DNA of 64,000 bases from Mesorhizobium carmichaelinearum (GCF_900199455.1 NZ_FZQR01000020.1:1-64000), one strand, 5' to 3'; counted from the stretch's first letter, positions 8,169 through 17,734 are shown. Made by a program: numbers and translations. The notes: generated from the sequence alone by a model not told the origin.

Positions 8169-9404
8169 TCAGAGCACGTCCAGCGCCTGCCTCAGATCGG
8201 CAATCAAGTCGTCGGCATCTTCCAGGCCGACCGAAAGACGCATGAGGTCCTCTCCAACGCCATCGGCAAGATGCGCGTCCTTGCGTATACTCTTGCGAGC
8301 CCGTGTCAGGCTTGCCGGATGGTAGATGAGGCTGTCAGCATCACCGAGACTGACAGCCCGGGTGACCAGCCCAAGCCGATCCATCATCCGGCGCGCGCCT
8401 TCGAACCCGGCATGGAGACCGAAAGCCAACATACCTGATCCTTGTGACATTTGCCTTCGAGCAATTGCCTGATCAGGATGCGAGTCGAGAAAGGGGTAGC
8501 TCACCCAAGACACGGCGGGATGCGCCTGAAGCGCCTGCGCGATCGCAAGCGCGGTGGCGCTGTGCCGCTCCATTCTGAGCGTAAGCGTCTTCAGACCACG
8601 CAGGATCAGGAACGCCGACAACGGCGACAGCGCCGCGCCCGTGATGTAGCGCAGGCCAGTCTCGTGCAGTGTGTGGAGTGTCTGTGCGTCACCGAGGATC
8701 GCGCCACCGAGGGCATCCCCATGACCGTTGATGTACTTGGTCAGCGAGTGGAGGACGATGTCGGCTCCGTGTTCAAGCGGTCGTTGGAGCGCGGGCGAGG
8801 CGAAGGTGCTGTCGACCGCGACCTTCACGCCACGCGCATGGGCGCGCTCGGCGATTGCCCCGATGTCGAGGATGCGGCTCAGCGGGTTCACCGGGGTCTC
8901 AAAGAAGACAAGACGGGTCCTGTCAGTGATTGCTTCATCCAGGCTGCCGGGATCAGCGAGATCGACCGCAACAACCTTGATGCCGAACCGAGGGAACGCC
9001 TGCTCGACCATGCCAAGCGTGTTTGCATAGAGGGTCTTGTGGACGACAAGCTCATCGCCTTGCGACAGGAGCGACAGGGTCAACGCGCTAAAAGCCGCCA
9101 TCCCGGAGGCCACGACCAGGCCCGCCTGGGCCCCTTCCAGATTGGCGAGCCTTGTCTCGAGAATTTCCGTCGTCGGATTGTATTCGCGAGCGTAAAGCCT
9201 GCCGCCAAGTGCTGCGGCCGCCTCGTTCGCCGCCACACTTTCGAAGCCGTAGGTCGAGTTCAGGAAGACCGGTGTCTGAACGGCATTGGAGAAACAGGCT
9301 GGGTCATAGCCGTGATGGATCGCCCTGGTGGCGAAACCGAGGCCGGCATCGTCCGACGACCGCCCGCCCGCATCCATTTTTGCTTGATCTGTGGTGCGGG
9401 TCAT
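8169..9404 (-). CDS. Trans-sulfuration PLP enzyme, probable methionine gamma-lyase
   Basis: This 411-residue enzyme is a Cys/Met-metabolism PLP enzyme (fold type I). It has the PLP-Lys motif HSLTKYINGHGDALGG and the upstream ASGMAAFSAL and TPVNPLSRILDI blocks. The start at 9404 was chosen over 9503 because the extra 33 codons run into the regulator's promoter and lack family resemblance. Family members are cystathionine gamma-synthase, beta-lyase and methionine gamma-lyase. A gamma-lyase, releasing methanethiol, ammonia and 2-oxobutyrate, fits the neighbouring RidA and 2-oxo acid enzymes, but this is inference. It diverges from the MocR regulator with 73 bases between. Confidence 0.8.
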   Translation of the reverse strand: MTRTTDQAKMDAGGRSSDDAGLGFATRAIHHGYDPACFSNAVQTPVFLNSTYGFESVAANEAAAALGGRLYAREYNPTTEILETRLANLEGAQAGLVVASGMAAFSALTLSLLSQGDELVVHKTLYANTLGMVEQAFPRFGIKVVAVDLADPGSLDEAITDRTRLVFFETPVNPLSRILDIGAIAERAHARGVKVAVDSTFASPALQRPLEHGADIVLHSLTKYINGHGDALGGAILGDAQTLHTLHETGLRYITGAALSPLSAFLILRGLKTLTLRMERHSATALAIAQALQAHPAVSWVSYPFLDSHPDQAIARRQMSQGSGMLAFGLHAGFEGARRMMDRLGLVTRAVSLGDADSLIYHPASLTRARKSIRKDAHLADGVGEDLMRLSVGLEDADDLIADLRQALDVL

Positions 9405-9477
9405 CGGCCTTGAGTGTCCCCCTTGGATTTCAGGCAGAATGTGCTCAAAGTGGCGTATATGGAATGTCCAGTTGGCG

Positions 9478-10962
9478 ATGAATGAAATGGTCCAGTCCCC
9501 CAATTCCGGCTCAGCGGGCCGTTCGCACGGGATGGGCTCGCGCCAGATCTACGAGGCGCTTCGAGACCAGATCCTTGGTGGTGTCTACGAGACCGGCAGT
9601 CAGTTGCCGTCCTCACGAGGTCTTGCAAACGAAGTTGGCGTTTCGCGAACGACAGTCACTATTGCCTATGAGCAACTGGCCGCGGAAGGCTTCATCGAAG
9701 TCCAGCAAGGCGCACGTCCCCGCGTTGCATCATCCGTGCTCGACCACAACTCCAGCAGCGCCTCGCCGAAACGGGTCGTCTCGGTTCGCCTGTCCGCCTA
9801 TGGCGAACGGCTGCGAACCAGCCCACCCTGGCCGGACTATTTGCCGAACGCGTTGAAGGTTGATTTCCGATATGGTGACCTGGCGCCGTCCGATTTTCCG
9901 ACACTGATCTGGAAACGCGCCATGAACGCAGCGATGGCGCAACGCCCTGCGCGGCTTGCCTATGACGATCCTCGCGGTTCACGCCGCTTGCGCCAGGCCC
10001 TGCAGGGGTATCTCTGGCGCGCCCGAACCGTCAGCTGCAACATTGAGCAGATCATTGTCGTCAATGGTTCGCAGCAGGGCCTGGATCTAGCTGCACGCCT
10101 GCTGCTCGATCCCGCCGATCGCTTCGTAATAGAGGACCCATGCTACAGAATGGCGCGTCAGGTCTTTGCCAGCACAGGTGCGACGCCCGTGCCGGTCGAT
10201 GTCGACGCAGATGGGATGAAGACTGCGTTGCTGGCAGAAGTCGAAGCACGGCTGGCATACGTCACGCCCTCGCATCAGTTTCCCCTGGGCGGTGTCATGC
10301 CAATCGCGCGCCGGCATCAGCTTCTGGAGTGGGCGCGTCACGAGGACGCGTATGTGATCGAGGACGACTATGACAGCGAGTATCGCTACGACATCAATCC
10401 GGTCCCTCCGCTGCACCGGTTGGATGGCGGCAGCAACGTCATCTACCTCGGGACGATTTCCAAGACGCTCTCGCCGATGCTACGCATCGGGTATCTCGTG
10501 GTCCCCCTCGATCTGCGGGAGGCCTTCGCTACGGCCAAACAATTGGTGGACCGGCACTCTCCCGTAGCCGAGCAGGAGGCCCTGGCCTCTCTGATCGAGA
10601 GCGGTTCGTATGAAAGCCATGTGCGCCGTGTGCGCAGGCTGAACGGCGAACGCCGCAAGACACTGCTGAGCGCATTGCAGCGAAACTTCGGGAACCGAAT
10701 CGCAATCGAAGGCGTCGACGCCGGATTGCATGTCGTTGTGTGGTTCAACGACCTGCCGCACCCGCTAGAAGCGCCGCTGATCGAAACGGCTCGACTCGCA
10801 GGCTTGGGCTTGCACCCGGTTTCGCCGCTTTACAATCGGCAAGAAAACCAAAGCCGCGCCGATCGAGTCGGGTTGGTCATGGGCTATTCGGCCTTGAGCC
10901 CACGGCAGATCGACAATGGTGTTCGGCTACTGCGGAAGGCCGTAAAACAGCTACAACCGTGA
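9478..10962 (+). CDS. MocR-type (GntR HTH plus aminotransferase) regulator
   Basis: This 494-residue protein joins an N-terminal GntR winged helix (residues 15-80; LPSSRGLANEVGVSRTTVTI) to a class I aminotransferase domain (about 120-490). The PLP-binding Lys is in TISKTLSPMLRIGYLV and IEDDYDSEYRYD is also conserved. MocR/PdxR proteins sense PLP or a PLP-amino acid adduct and usually control a divergent neighbour, here the gamma-lyase gene. The ATG at 9478 directly precedes the HTH; upstream in-frame codons overlap the lyase gene. Confidence 0.9.
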   Translation: MNEMVQSPNSGSAGRSHGMGSRQIYEALRDQILGGVYETGSQLPSSRGLANEVGVSRTTVTIAYEQLAAEGFIEVQQGARPRVASSVLDHNSSSASPKRVVSVRLSAYGERLRTSPPWPDYLPNALKVDFRYGDLAPSDFPTLIWKRAMNAAMAQRPARLAYDDPRGSRRLRQALQGYLWRARTVSCNIEQIIVVNGSQQGLDLAARLLLDPADRFVIEDPCYRMARQVFASTGATPVPVDVDADGMKTALLAEVEARLAYVTPSHQFPLGGVMPIARRHQLLEWARHEDAYVIEDDYDSEYRYDINPVPPLHRLDGGSNVIYLGTISKTLSPMLRIGYLVVPLDLREAFATAKQLVDRHSPVAEQEALASLIESGSYESHVRRVRRLNGERRKTLLSALQRNFGNRIAIEGVDAGLHVVVWFNDLPHPLEAPLIETARLAGLGLHPVSPLYNRQENQSRADRVGLVMGYSALSPRQIDNGVRLLRKAVKQLQP

Positions 10963-11229
10963 GGTTTCCGATCGCTGCCGGGGGCGGCACTATCGTTCGG
11001 TCCGGAGATCGGTCGATGATTGAGGCACGCGCCGCCAGCACGACAAAGCAGCACTGGACTGGCTGAACGTAACGCAACTGGCGCTGTTGATCACACCAGT
11101 CTCATGGCAGGTCCTTGATAGGATCGAGGTGTGGCTTCGCTGAAAGGCGGATGGAAAACGCTAAGCCGTTACTTCATCGAGATTCCAGTGCTCACTCGAT
11201 GGTGAAGCCACAATTTTCGAGGGCGATAC

Positions 11230-11721
11230 ATGATCTGGCAGGGAAAGCTATTGCACATCCACGTAGCTCCCGCCGCATCCTACGAAATGGAGGAGCTGAC
11301 GGAGGCGCAGCTCATTGCCGGACGCGGCATCATCGGGGACCGGTACTATCTGGGAACGGGGACATATTCTCCCAAACCAGACGTTCGCGAGGTGACGCTG
11401 ATCGAAGTCGAGGTCCTGGAGGCTATCGCGCGTGGCGAACCCAGGATTCCCGGTCTCAGGGCAAAGCTCGAACCGGCGGACCACCGACGCAACCTGACCA
11501 CGCGAGGGGTTCCGCTTGGCCATCTCGTCGGCAAACGTTTCCGGGTCGGGGAGACCATCCTGCGGGGGGCGCGGATGAATTTTCCCTGCAAATACATCGA
11601 GCAACTGCTCGGCATTCCCGGTCTCTACGAAGGGCTTTTGAACCGCTCTGGGCTGAACTGCGCGATCGAGGTCGGCGGCACGATCCGCCCCGGTGATCCG
11701 ATTCTTCCAATTGACGAGTGA
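11230..11721 (+). CDS. MOSC-domain protein
   Basis: This 163-residue protein consists of one MOSC domain. Its features include RGIIGDRYYLGTGTYS near the start, VTLIEVE, and the conserved late Cys in ARMNFPCKYIEQ. MOSC domains handle sulfur or molybdenum-cofactor substrates, and stand-alone members (YiiM-like) work with flavin/iron-sulfur reductases. That fits the PDR-type reductase gene six bases downstream, so the two probably form a functional pair. The substrate is not deducible. Confidence 0.85.
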   Translation: MIWQGKLLHIHVAPAASYEMEELTEAQLIAGRGIIGDRYYLGTGTYSPKPDVREVTLIEVEVLEAIARGEPRIPGLRAKLEPADHRRNLTTRGVPLGHLVGKRFRVGETILRGARMNFPCKYIEQLLGIPGLYEGLLNRSGLNCAIEVGGTIRPGDPILPIDE

Positions 11722-11727
11722 ACCGGC

Positions 11728-12678
11728 ATGGCATCGCCCCGTATCATCATGAAACTGACTGTAGTCGCCGCTCGCAAGGAGCCAGGCGACGTTCTGGTCA
11801 TCGATGTGAAGCACCCGCGCAAATCTCTGCTGCCACCCTTCGAACCGGGCTCCCACGTCGACGTTCATTTGCCCGATGGGAAAGTGCGCCAGTATTCGCT
11901 CTGCGGTGACCCGACGGATCTGAGCCACTACACCATCGCGGTGAAGCGTGAGCAGGCGGGGCGCGGCGGCTCAGCCTGGATTCATGAGACAGTGGCCGTT
12001 GGATCGACACTGCCGGTTTCTGCTCCGCGCAATCATTTTCCGCTCGAAGTCGGCCAAGGCCCGACTATGCTGCTGGCGGGAGGTATCGGGATCACCCCGA
12101 TCGTGGCAATGGCGCGCGTCATGGAGCGGTTGGGCAAGCCGTACGAGTTGCATTACTTCACCCGCAGCCGGGCACTCACGCCTCTGTTGTCGGTTACCGA
12201 ACAGGCTCTCGATGCCAGCAATGTCGGGCTACATTTCGATGACGAGCCGGAGACCAGACAGGACCTTGAGTCCTTGCTGTCGAAGCGCTCCGCCGATGCG
12301 CAGCTATACTATTGTGGGCCACCTGGCTTCATGGCGGCTGTGGGTCGGGCGGCCGCGCATTGGCCGGACGGCACCGTACACTTCGAGGCCTTTCAACCAC
12401 CGGAGCGCGACGGCGTGCCACCGGAACCCTTTACAATCGAGCTCCGGGACGGGACCGTGGTTCCTGTCGCGGCTGATACCTCGGCTCTTGCGGCACTGCG
12501 CACCGCCGGCGTGCTGCTGATGGCTTCCTGCGAGAACGGAGTATGCGGGACCTGCGAATGCGGCATGCTGGAAGGCCGACCAATCCATCAGGATGCCGTC
12601 TTGTCCAAGGAGGCCCGCGCTCATCGGTTCATCCCGTGCGTATCACGCGCGACCGGTGTGCTGAGGCTCGATTTGTGA
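11728..12678 (+). CDS. PDR/VanB-family oxidoreductase (FMN/NAD/2Fe-2S)
   Basis: This 316-residue reductase has an N-terminal flavin-binding barrel (residues 1-105, with RQYSLCGD), a nucleotide-binding domain (110-220, LLAGGIGITPIVAMARVM) and a C-terminal plant-type ferredoxin. The ferredoxin cysteines follow CX4CX2C in CENGVCGTCECG, with the fourth in FIPCVSRA. This is the phthalate dioxygenase reductase layout: it passes electrons from NAD(P)H through FMN to an iron-sulfur cluster. The partner oxygenase is not in the operon; the adjacent MOSC protein is the likely electron acceptor. Confidence 0.9.
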   Translation: MASPRIIMKLTVVAARKEPGDVLVIDVKHPRKSLLPPFEPGSHVDVHLPDGKVRQYSLCGDPTDLSHYTIAVKREQAGRGGSAWIHETVAVGSTLPVSAPRNHFPLEVGQGPTMLLAGGIGITPIVAMARVMERLGKPYELHYFTRSRALTPLLSVTEQALDASNVGLHFDDEPETRQDLESLLSKRSADAQLYYCGPPGFMAAVGRAAAHWPDGTVHFEAFQPPERDGVPPEPFTIELRDGTVVPVAADTSALAALRTAGVLLMASCENGVCGTCECGMLEGRPIHQDAVLSKEARAHRFIPCVSRATGVLRLDL

Positions 12679-12730
12679 AGATCGCACCTGGCCGGATGCT
12701 CCGGCGCAACGAATAGTCTCGGGGAACCGG

Positions 12731-15127
12731 ATGACGTCGAAAATAGACTGTCTGAATGAGATAGAGCGATGCACCTCCTGGCTCGCAGCCTGGACGATCC
12801 ACCATGCCAACCATGTGCGCGAGAGCGATGAGATCAAAGTCGGTGGCCACCAGGCCTCCTCCGCCTCTCTCAGCACGATCATGACCGCACTCTACTGCTC
12901 CGTGCTTCGCCCGCAGGATCGGGTGGCGGTCAAGCCTCATGCGGCGCCGGTCTTCCACGCCATCCAGTACCTGGCCGGCAATCAGAGCCGTGAGAAACTC
13001 GAAGACTTCCGTGGCTACAAGGGTGCCCAGAGCTACCCCTCGCGGACCAAAGACGTGGACGATGTCGATTTCTCCACCGGGTCGGTGGGGCTTGGGGTTG
13101 CTCAAACGCTCTTCTCCTCCCTGGTGCAGGATTATGTGTCTGCCCATGGCTGGATGAAAGGGCGACCCGAGGGGCGCATGGTCAGTCTGATCGGCGACGC
13201 CGAGATGGACGAGGGCAACATCTATGAGGCCCTGATCGAGGGCTGGAAGCATGGGTTGCGGAACTGCTGGTGGGTCGTCGACTACAACCGTCAGTCGCTC
13301 GACGCGGTCATCCGCGAAGGACTCTGGCAGCGGTTCGAGCAGATCTTCAAGAACTTCGGCTGGGACGTGGTGATCCTGCGCCATGGATCGCTGCAACGGG
13401 CCGCCTTTGCCGAACCCGGTGGGGAGAAGCTGCGTGAGTGGATCGAGCGCTGCCCCAACCAACTCTATTCGGCGCTCACCTTTCAGGGCGGGGCGGCCTG
13501 GCGAAAGCGTTTGCTCGACGAGATCGGCGATCAGGGGTCTGTCACCGAACTGATCGAACGCCGTTCCGACGACGAGTTGCAAGCGCTCATGGTCAATCTG
13601 GGCGGTCACGACCTGCCGAGCCTGCTCGACGCGTTCGAAGCGGCCTCGCGGCACGACCGGCCCGTCTGCTTCATCTGTTACACAATCAAGGGCTATGGTC
13701 TCCCGCTGGCCGGTCACAAGGACAACCACTCCGGCCAGATGACGACTGGCCAGATGGACGGCTTCCGCCAGCAGATGGGCGTACGGCCCGGCGACGAATG
13801 GAATAAATGGGCAGCCGCGACAATGCCTGCAGCGGAGCTTGACGCCTTCATCGCCCAAGCTCCCTTCTTCAGTGAGGGCCGTCGGCGGCTCACTGCGCCA
13901 GCAGTTCCGGTTCCCGAGGCGCTCCCCGCTCCGGTGCAGGGGGACAAAGCGGTGTCGACCCAGATGGGCTTCGGCCAGATTTTGAACGAGATCGCGCGCA
14001 GCAATAGCCTGCTCTCCGAGCGTATCGTTACCACCTCGCCGGACGTCACGGTGTCGACCAATCTCGGTCCGTGGGTCAATCGGCGCGGGCTCTTTGCTCG
14101 TGAAAGCATGGCCGACATATTCAAGGCCGAGCGCATTCCCTCGACATATAGTTGGGAATTCGGGCCCAAGGGCCAGCACCTCGAACTGGGCATTGCCGAG
14201 TCCAATCTCATGATCATGCTGGGCGCGCTGGGGCTATCGCATTCCATCAATGGTGTGCGCCTGCTGCCGATCGGGACCGTGTATGATCCCTTTATCTATC
14301 GCGCGGCCGATCAGCTGAACTACGCCTGCTACCAAGACGCGCGCTTTCTCCTGGTCGCCACGCCATCCGGTGTGACGCTGGCCCCCGAGGGCGGGGCGCA
14401 TCAGTCGATCGGCACGCCGCTGATCGGGATGGCGCAGGACGGGCTTTGTGCCTTTGAGCCGGCCTTCGTCGATGAACTCGCAGTGATGATGCATTTCGCC
14501 TTCGATTACATGCAACGCAACGGCGACGGTGATCCTGATGAAATTACATGGCTGCGCGATCAGACGGGCGGATCGGTCTATCTGCGCCTCTCCACCCGGC
14601 CGGTTGAGCAGCCTCGGCGCGCCATGGAATCCGATCTGGCGCAGAATATCGTAAACGGCGCCTACTGGCTGCGCCCACCCGGGCCGAATGCCAGCGTGAT
14701 CATCGCCTACCAGGGCGTCGTCGCTCCGGAAGCGATTGCCGCGACTGGACTGCTGGCGGAAGACCGGCGCGATGTGGGTCTGCTGGCGATCACCTCGGCG
14801 GACAGGCTGAACGCCGGCTGGCAGGCCGCCGAGCGTGCCCGCCAGCGTGGTACGACCGACGCCATGAGCCATATCGAGCGTCTGCTGGCACCGTTGTCGC
14901 GCGACTGCGGGATCGTCACGGTCATTGACGGCCATCCGGCGACACTCGCCTGGATCGGCGGCGTGAACGGGCATCGCGTCAAGGCGCTTGGGGTCGAGCA
15001 TTTTGGCCAGACGGGCACGATTTCAGACCTCTATCGCCACCGCGGACTGGATTCGAATGCCATTGTGCATGCAGCGCAAGCGGTCAGTCCGGGACGCACC
15101 ATCCGGTATCTCAAGTCGCTTCCTTAA
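12731..15127 (+). CDS. AceE-like thiamine-diphosphate 2-oxo acid dehydrogenase E1
   Basis: This 798-residue protein has the homodimeric E1/transketolase architecture. An N-terminal TPP domain carries GDAEMDEGN (the AceE GDGEMDEP motif) and NRQSLD, a pyrimidine-binding domain follows from about residue 410, and the C-terminal domain begins near 640. It is shorter than E. coli AceE (887) and lacks neighbouring E2 or E3 genes. The context (gamma-lyase, RidA, DapA-like) suggests a 2-oxo acid such as 2-oxobutyrate, but this is inferred. It must either borrow the housekeeping E2/E3 or act as a decarboxylase. The region also holds a long antisense open frame that I consider a shadow. Confidence 0.85.
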   Translation: MTSKIDCLNEIERCTSWLAAWTIHHANHVRESDEIKVGGHQASSASLSTIMTALYCSVLRPQDRVAVKPHAAPVFHAIQYLAGNQSREKLEDFRGYKGAQSYPSRTKDVDDVDFSTGSVGLGVAQTLFSSLVQDYVSAHGWMKGRPEGRMVSLIGDAEMDEGNIYEALIEGWKHGLRNCWWVVDYNRQSLDAVIREGLWQRFEQIFKNFGWDVVILRHGSLQRAAFAEPGGEKLREWIERCPNQLYSALTFQGGAAWRKRLLDEIGDQGSVTELIERRSDDELQALMVNLGGHDLPSLLDAFEAASRHDRPVCFICYTIKGYGLPLAGHKDNHSGQMTTGQMDGFRQQMGVRPGDEWNKWAAATMPAAELDAFIAQAPFFSEGRRRLTAPAVPVPEALPAPVQGDKAVSTQMGFGQILNEIARSNSLLSERIVTTSPDVTVSTNLGPWVNRRGLFARESMADIFKAERIPSTYSWEFGPKGQHLELGIAESNLMIMLGALGLSHSINGVRLLPIGTVYDPFIYRAADQLNYACYQDARFLLVATPSGVTLAPEGGAHQSIGTPLIGMAQDGLCAFEPAFVDELAVMMHFAFDYMQRNGDGDPDEITWLRDQTGGSVYLRLSTRPVEQPRRAMESDLAQNIVNGAYWLRPPGPNASVIIAYQGVVAPEAIAATGLLAEDRRDVGLLAITSADRLNAGWQAAERARQRGTTDAMSHIERLLAPLSRDCGIVTVIDGHPATLAWIGGVNGHRVKALGVEHFGQTGTISDLYRHRGLDSNAIVHAAQAVSPGRTIRYLKSLP

Positions 15128-15136
15128 CAGGGGATC

Positions 15137-15781
15137 ATGGACGCAACTATGTATCTACCATTGCATTTCAACGAACCAAGGGTGGACGTCCTTCATAAAC
15201 TGATTGAGGAACATCCTCTCGGCATCCTGTTTACCTGTAGCAAGGAAGGGATGGACGCAAATCATATTCCCTTCCTCCTTGACTCCAGTCAGGGTCTGTT
15301 GGGCACCCTTCATTGCCACGTCGCTCGGGCGAACCGTGTCTGGCAAGATGTTGCCGATGGCGATGGGGTGCTTGTGGTGTTCCGCGCTGCGGATGCCTAC
15401 GTCACACCAAGCTGGTACCCAAGCAAGCATGAGACGGGGCAACAGGTACCCACATGGAACTACATGGTCGCTCATGCCGAGGGCAAAGTAAGGATCCGCG
15501 ATGACGAGCGTTATGTCCGCGGCATGGTCGCTCGCTTGACGCGCTTTCACGAGGCAAAGCGGGAAGCGCCGTGGAAAATGACCCATGCTCCCAAGCATTA
15601 TATTGATGATATTGTGAAGGCTATCGTCGGGCTGGAGATCGAAATCACGAAGCTGATTGGCAAGTCGAAACTTGGGCAAGATGACAGCATACCCGACAGG
15701 CGCGGAGCCGGACTGGGGCTCAAGGCCCAAGGCGATGTTTTGCTCGGCGAGGCAATGATCAATGCGAGCAAACAAGGATAG
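15137..15781 (+). CDS. PaiB-type FMN-binding protein, second copy
   Basis: This 214-residue PaiB-family protein has RAADAYVTPSWYPSK and QVPTWNYMVAH, and is clearly paralogous to 6525-7169. It starts nine bases after the E1 stop. A purine-rich AGGGG at 15129-15133 favours the ATG at 15137, although the paralogue aligns from the ATG at 15149. Its coupling to the E1 gene suggests a regulatory or flavin-dependent accessory role in this pathway. Confidence 0.85.
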   Translation: MDATMYLPLHFNEPRVDVLHKLIEEHPLGILFTCSKEGMDANHIPFLLDSSQGLLGTLHCHVARANRVWQDVADGDGVLVVFRAADAYVTPSWYPSKHETGQQVPTWNYMVAHAEGKVRIRDDERYVRGMVARLTRFHEAKREAPWKMTHAPKHYIDDIVKAIVGLEIEITKLIGKSKLGQDDSIPDRRGAGLGLKAQGDVLLGEAMINASKQG

Positions 15782-15953
15782 CCAGACCTAGGTTGTGTCG
15801 GCTGCGTGTTGTCGAGACTAAGATGCTGGGATGAGATCGTCCCAATATCAGGCTGCTGTTGTCCTGACAGCTAACGGTCAAGCTTCAATGTGCTAATGCG
15901 ATGTCGGCATCGACTTCAAGTGCTGGTGGCGCATCCAAAGGTGAAGCACGCGC

Positions 15954-16166
15954 TTAGTCCTCCTTAGACACCACGACGGTACACGCGCTCGACCCAGTGT
16001 TTTCCTCGTTCTGGAGAATCTGGATGTGCGCGCCGGCTGTATCGCGTCGCCGAATGAGATTTTCAATCGGGCCATGGTCCGGACGACGACCAAAGACCCT
16101 GGTGTAAAATGCTTTGGCTACGCCAATGTCCGCCTCAATGGCCGAATAGACCCGTTGAATACGCAT
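15954..16166 (-). pseudogene. VOC (glyoxalase-fold) protein, truncated
   Basis: From the ATG at 16166 the frame reads MRIQRVYSAIEADIGVAKAF followed by YTRVFGRRPDHGP, the first beta-alpha-beta-beta unit of vicinal-oxygen-chelate proteins. It ends after 70 codons, while the family needs about 120. The sequence beyond the stop does not continue the fold clearly in any frame, so it is likely a remnant. Confidence 0.55.
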
Positions 16167-16264
16167 TTGTCCTTCCGGGTTTTTGGCAATCAATTTCCGC
16201 AGTTCTGTTCACTCAGGCTGGCATGCTGAAGTGTGCCTGCGCCGGAAGACCTGGAACCGCTGCA

Positions 16265-16699
16265 TCAGCGGCTGGCAATCGGTGCCTTGCGCGTGCGGCC
16301 CCAAAGGACGAACAGCGATAGCGCCAGGAAGATGATGTTCATCGGCAGGGTGTGACCGGTTTCGCCTCGAAATGCATGGAAGCCTATGGCCAGCACTTGA
16401 ATGGTGACAAATCCGAGCGCGGCCAGGGGCGTCAGGAACGGCAGGATGCGCGTCGCCGCCGGAAGAATCATGCCGAGTGCGCCGGCCAGCTCGCACAGTC
16501 CGATGAAGCGCAGCAACCAGATGGGGACGTCGGTTGCCCAGACAATACCCATCGGCGCAAGAGCCGACGGGGCCATGAATGTCTTCATGATGCCCGGCAT
16601 GCCGAACAGGATGAAGAGTGCGATCTGGGCGACCCACAGCCCGATGTGCCACGGACGAGAGGACGAGCGTGAGGCAGTGTGAGCTTGAGAAACAGACAT
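16265..16699 (-). CDS. DoxX-like integral membrane protein
   Basis: This 144-residue, four-helix membrane protein has LRFIGLCELAGALGMILPAA, which aligns with LRLMGLIDIAGGIGILLPAL in the copy at 3282-3713. It lies 72 bases downstream of the oxidoreductase gene in the same direction and may be co-transcribed with it under the TetR regulator. DoxX-like proteins are often found with redox enzymes; the exact role is unknown. Confidence 0.82.
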   Translation of the reverse strand: MSVSQAHTASRSSSRPWHIGLWVAQIALFILFGMPGIMKTFMAPSALAPMGIVWATDVPIWLLRFIGLCELAGALGMILPAATRILPFLTPLAALGFVTIQVLAIGFHAFRGETGHTLPMNIIFLALSLFVLWGRTRKAPIASR

Positions 16700-16771
16700 G
16701 GCGGCTATGACCTGATTTGGAGGTTCAGCAGAAACATCGCTCTGTGTGGCTGGACACCACGCTATGGACGT

Positions 16772-17674
16772 TCAATGGTTCAGCACGACTTTGCCCCCGG
16801 CGCCGGCGGAGACGGCGTTCTGGGCGGCGCCGATTTGATCCAGGGGGAAGGTCTTTGCGACCGGGATGGTCAATAGACCCCGGGACGCGGCGTCAGCCAC
16901 TGCGGCCAGCGTAGCCGCGTCCGCGCGATGGTAGAGTTCATAGATTGTCACGCGATCGCGAACATTGCCGTCTTCCGGCACGGGAACGATGCTGGCAATC
17001 TGACCACCGTCTCGCACGTGTCGGATGAGGTTGCTCGCGGCGGGTGCCGCAGCGCTGATCGCATAGTCGAATGTCGCGGCAGCCGGCGGCTGGGTGATAT
17101 CGAGCGCCTCGCCAGCCAGTTGGCGCGCCTCTTCGAGCTGATCGGGACGGACGCCGGCCACCGGCTTTGCCCCAATCTCCTGGAGATATTGGATTGCGGC
17201 GCGTCCGACCGCGCCGATGCCTCCCGAAATCAGGACGCGGTCGCCCGCCGTGACGCCAAGGGCATCCACGGATTGTCGTCCCGTGAGACCGGCTTTCGGT
17301 AGGGCAGCACCTTGTTCGAATGTGAGATTGGCAGGAAGTTTGGCGACAGCGGTGACAGGAACAACTCCGTATTCGGCATGGGCGCCCCTGCCGTTCGCCG
17401 CGAAGTCGGCAATCACCCGATCGCCGATCACGATTCCGGTCACGCCCGCGCCGACCTCGACAACGGTACCGGCAGCATCACCGCCCAACACCGCGGGAAG
17501 TTCCAAAGGGATGTATTGGGCCATGTAGCCCTGGCGGATAATCAGGTCGAAATGATTGACCGCGGAGGCTTCGATCTTGATCAGCACCTCGCCGGCTTCC
17601 GGTTTGGGCATGGGAACGTCATCGATGACGAACTGATCAATGTCCCCATAGGCTTTGAGACGGGCAGCTTTCAT
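16772..17674 (-). CDS. NADP-dependent quinone-oxidoreductase-like MDR protein
   Basis: This 300-residue medium-chain dehydrogenase/reductase lacks the structural-zinc cysteines. It contains the GroES-like N-terminal domain (AVLGGDAAGTVVEVGAGVTG) and a Rossmann motif, ISGGIGAVGRAAIQYLQ. Such proteins reduce quinones or other enones with NADPH. It diverges from a TetR gene, with a clear palindrome between the two; its expression is therefore probably TetR-controlled. Confidence 0.87.
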   Translation of the reverse strand: MKAARLKAYGDIDQFVIDDVPMPKPEAGEVLIKIEASAVNHFDLIIRQGYMAQYIPLELPAVLGGDAAGTVVEVGAGVTGIVIGDRVIADFAANGRGAHAEYGVVPVTAVAKLPANLTFEQGAALPKAGLTGRQSVDALGVTAGDRVLISGGIGAVGRAAIQYLQEIGAKPVAGVRPDQLEEARQLAGEALDITQPPAAATFDYAISAAAPAASNLIRHVRDGGQIASIVPVPEDGNVRDRVTIYELYHRADAATLAAVADAASRGLLTIPVAKTFPLDQIGAAQNAVSAGAGGKVVLNH

Positions 17675-17734
17675 ATGTCGGCACCTTCGTGTATTTTGAC
17701 CCAGAGATACGATAAGGTTCAGTATCGTTCAAAT

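Noticed and set aside
12629-14179. 516-codon antisense frame over the reductase and E1 genes
   Set aside because: It is the mirror of strongly supported genes on the plus strand; GC-rich DNA often leaves such open antisense frames.
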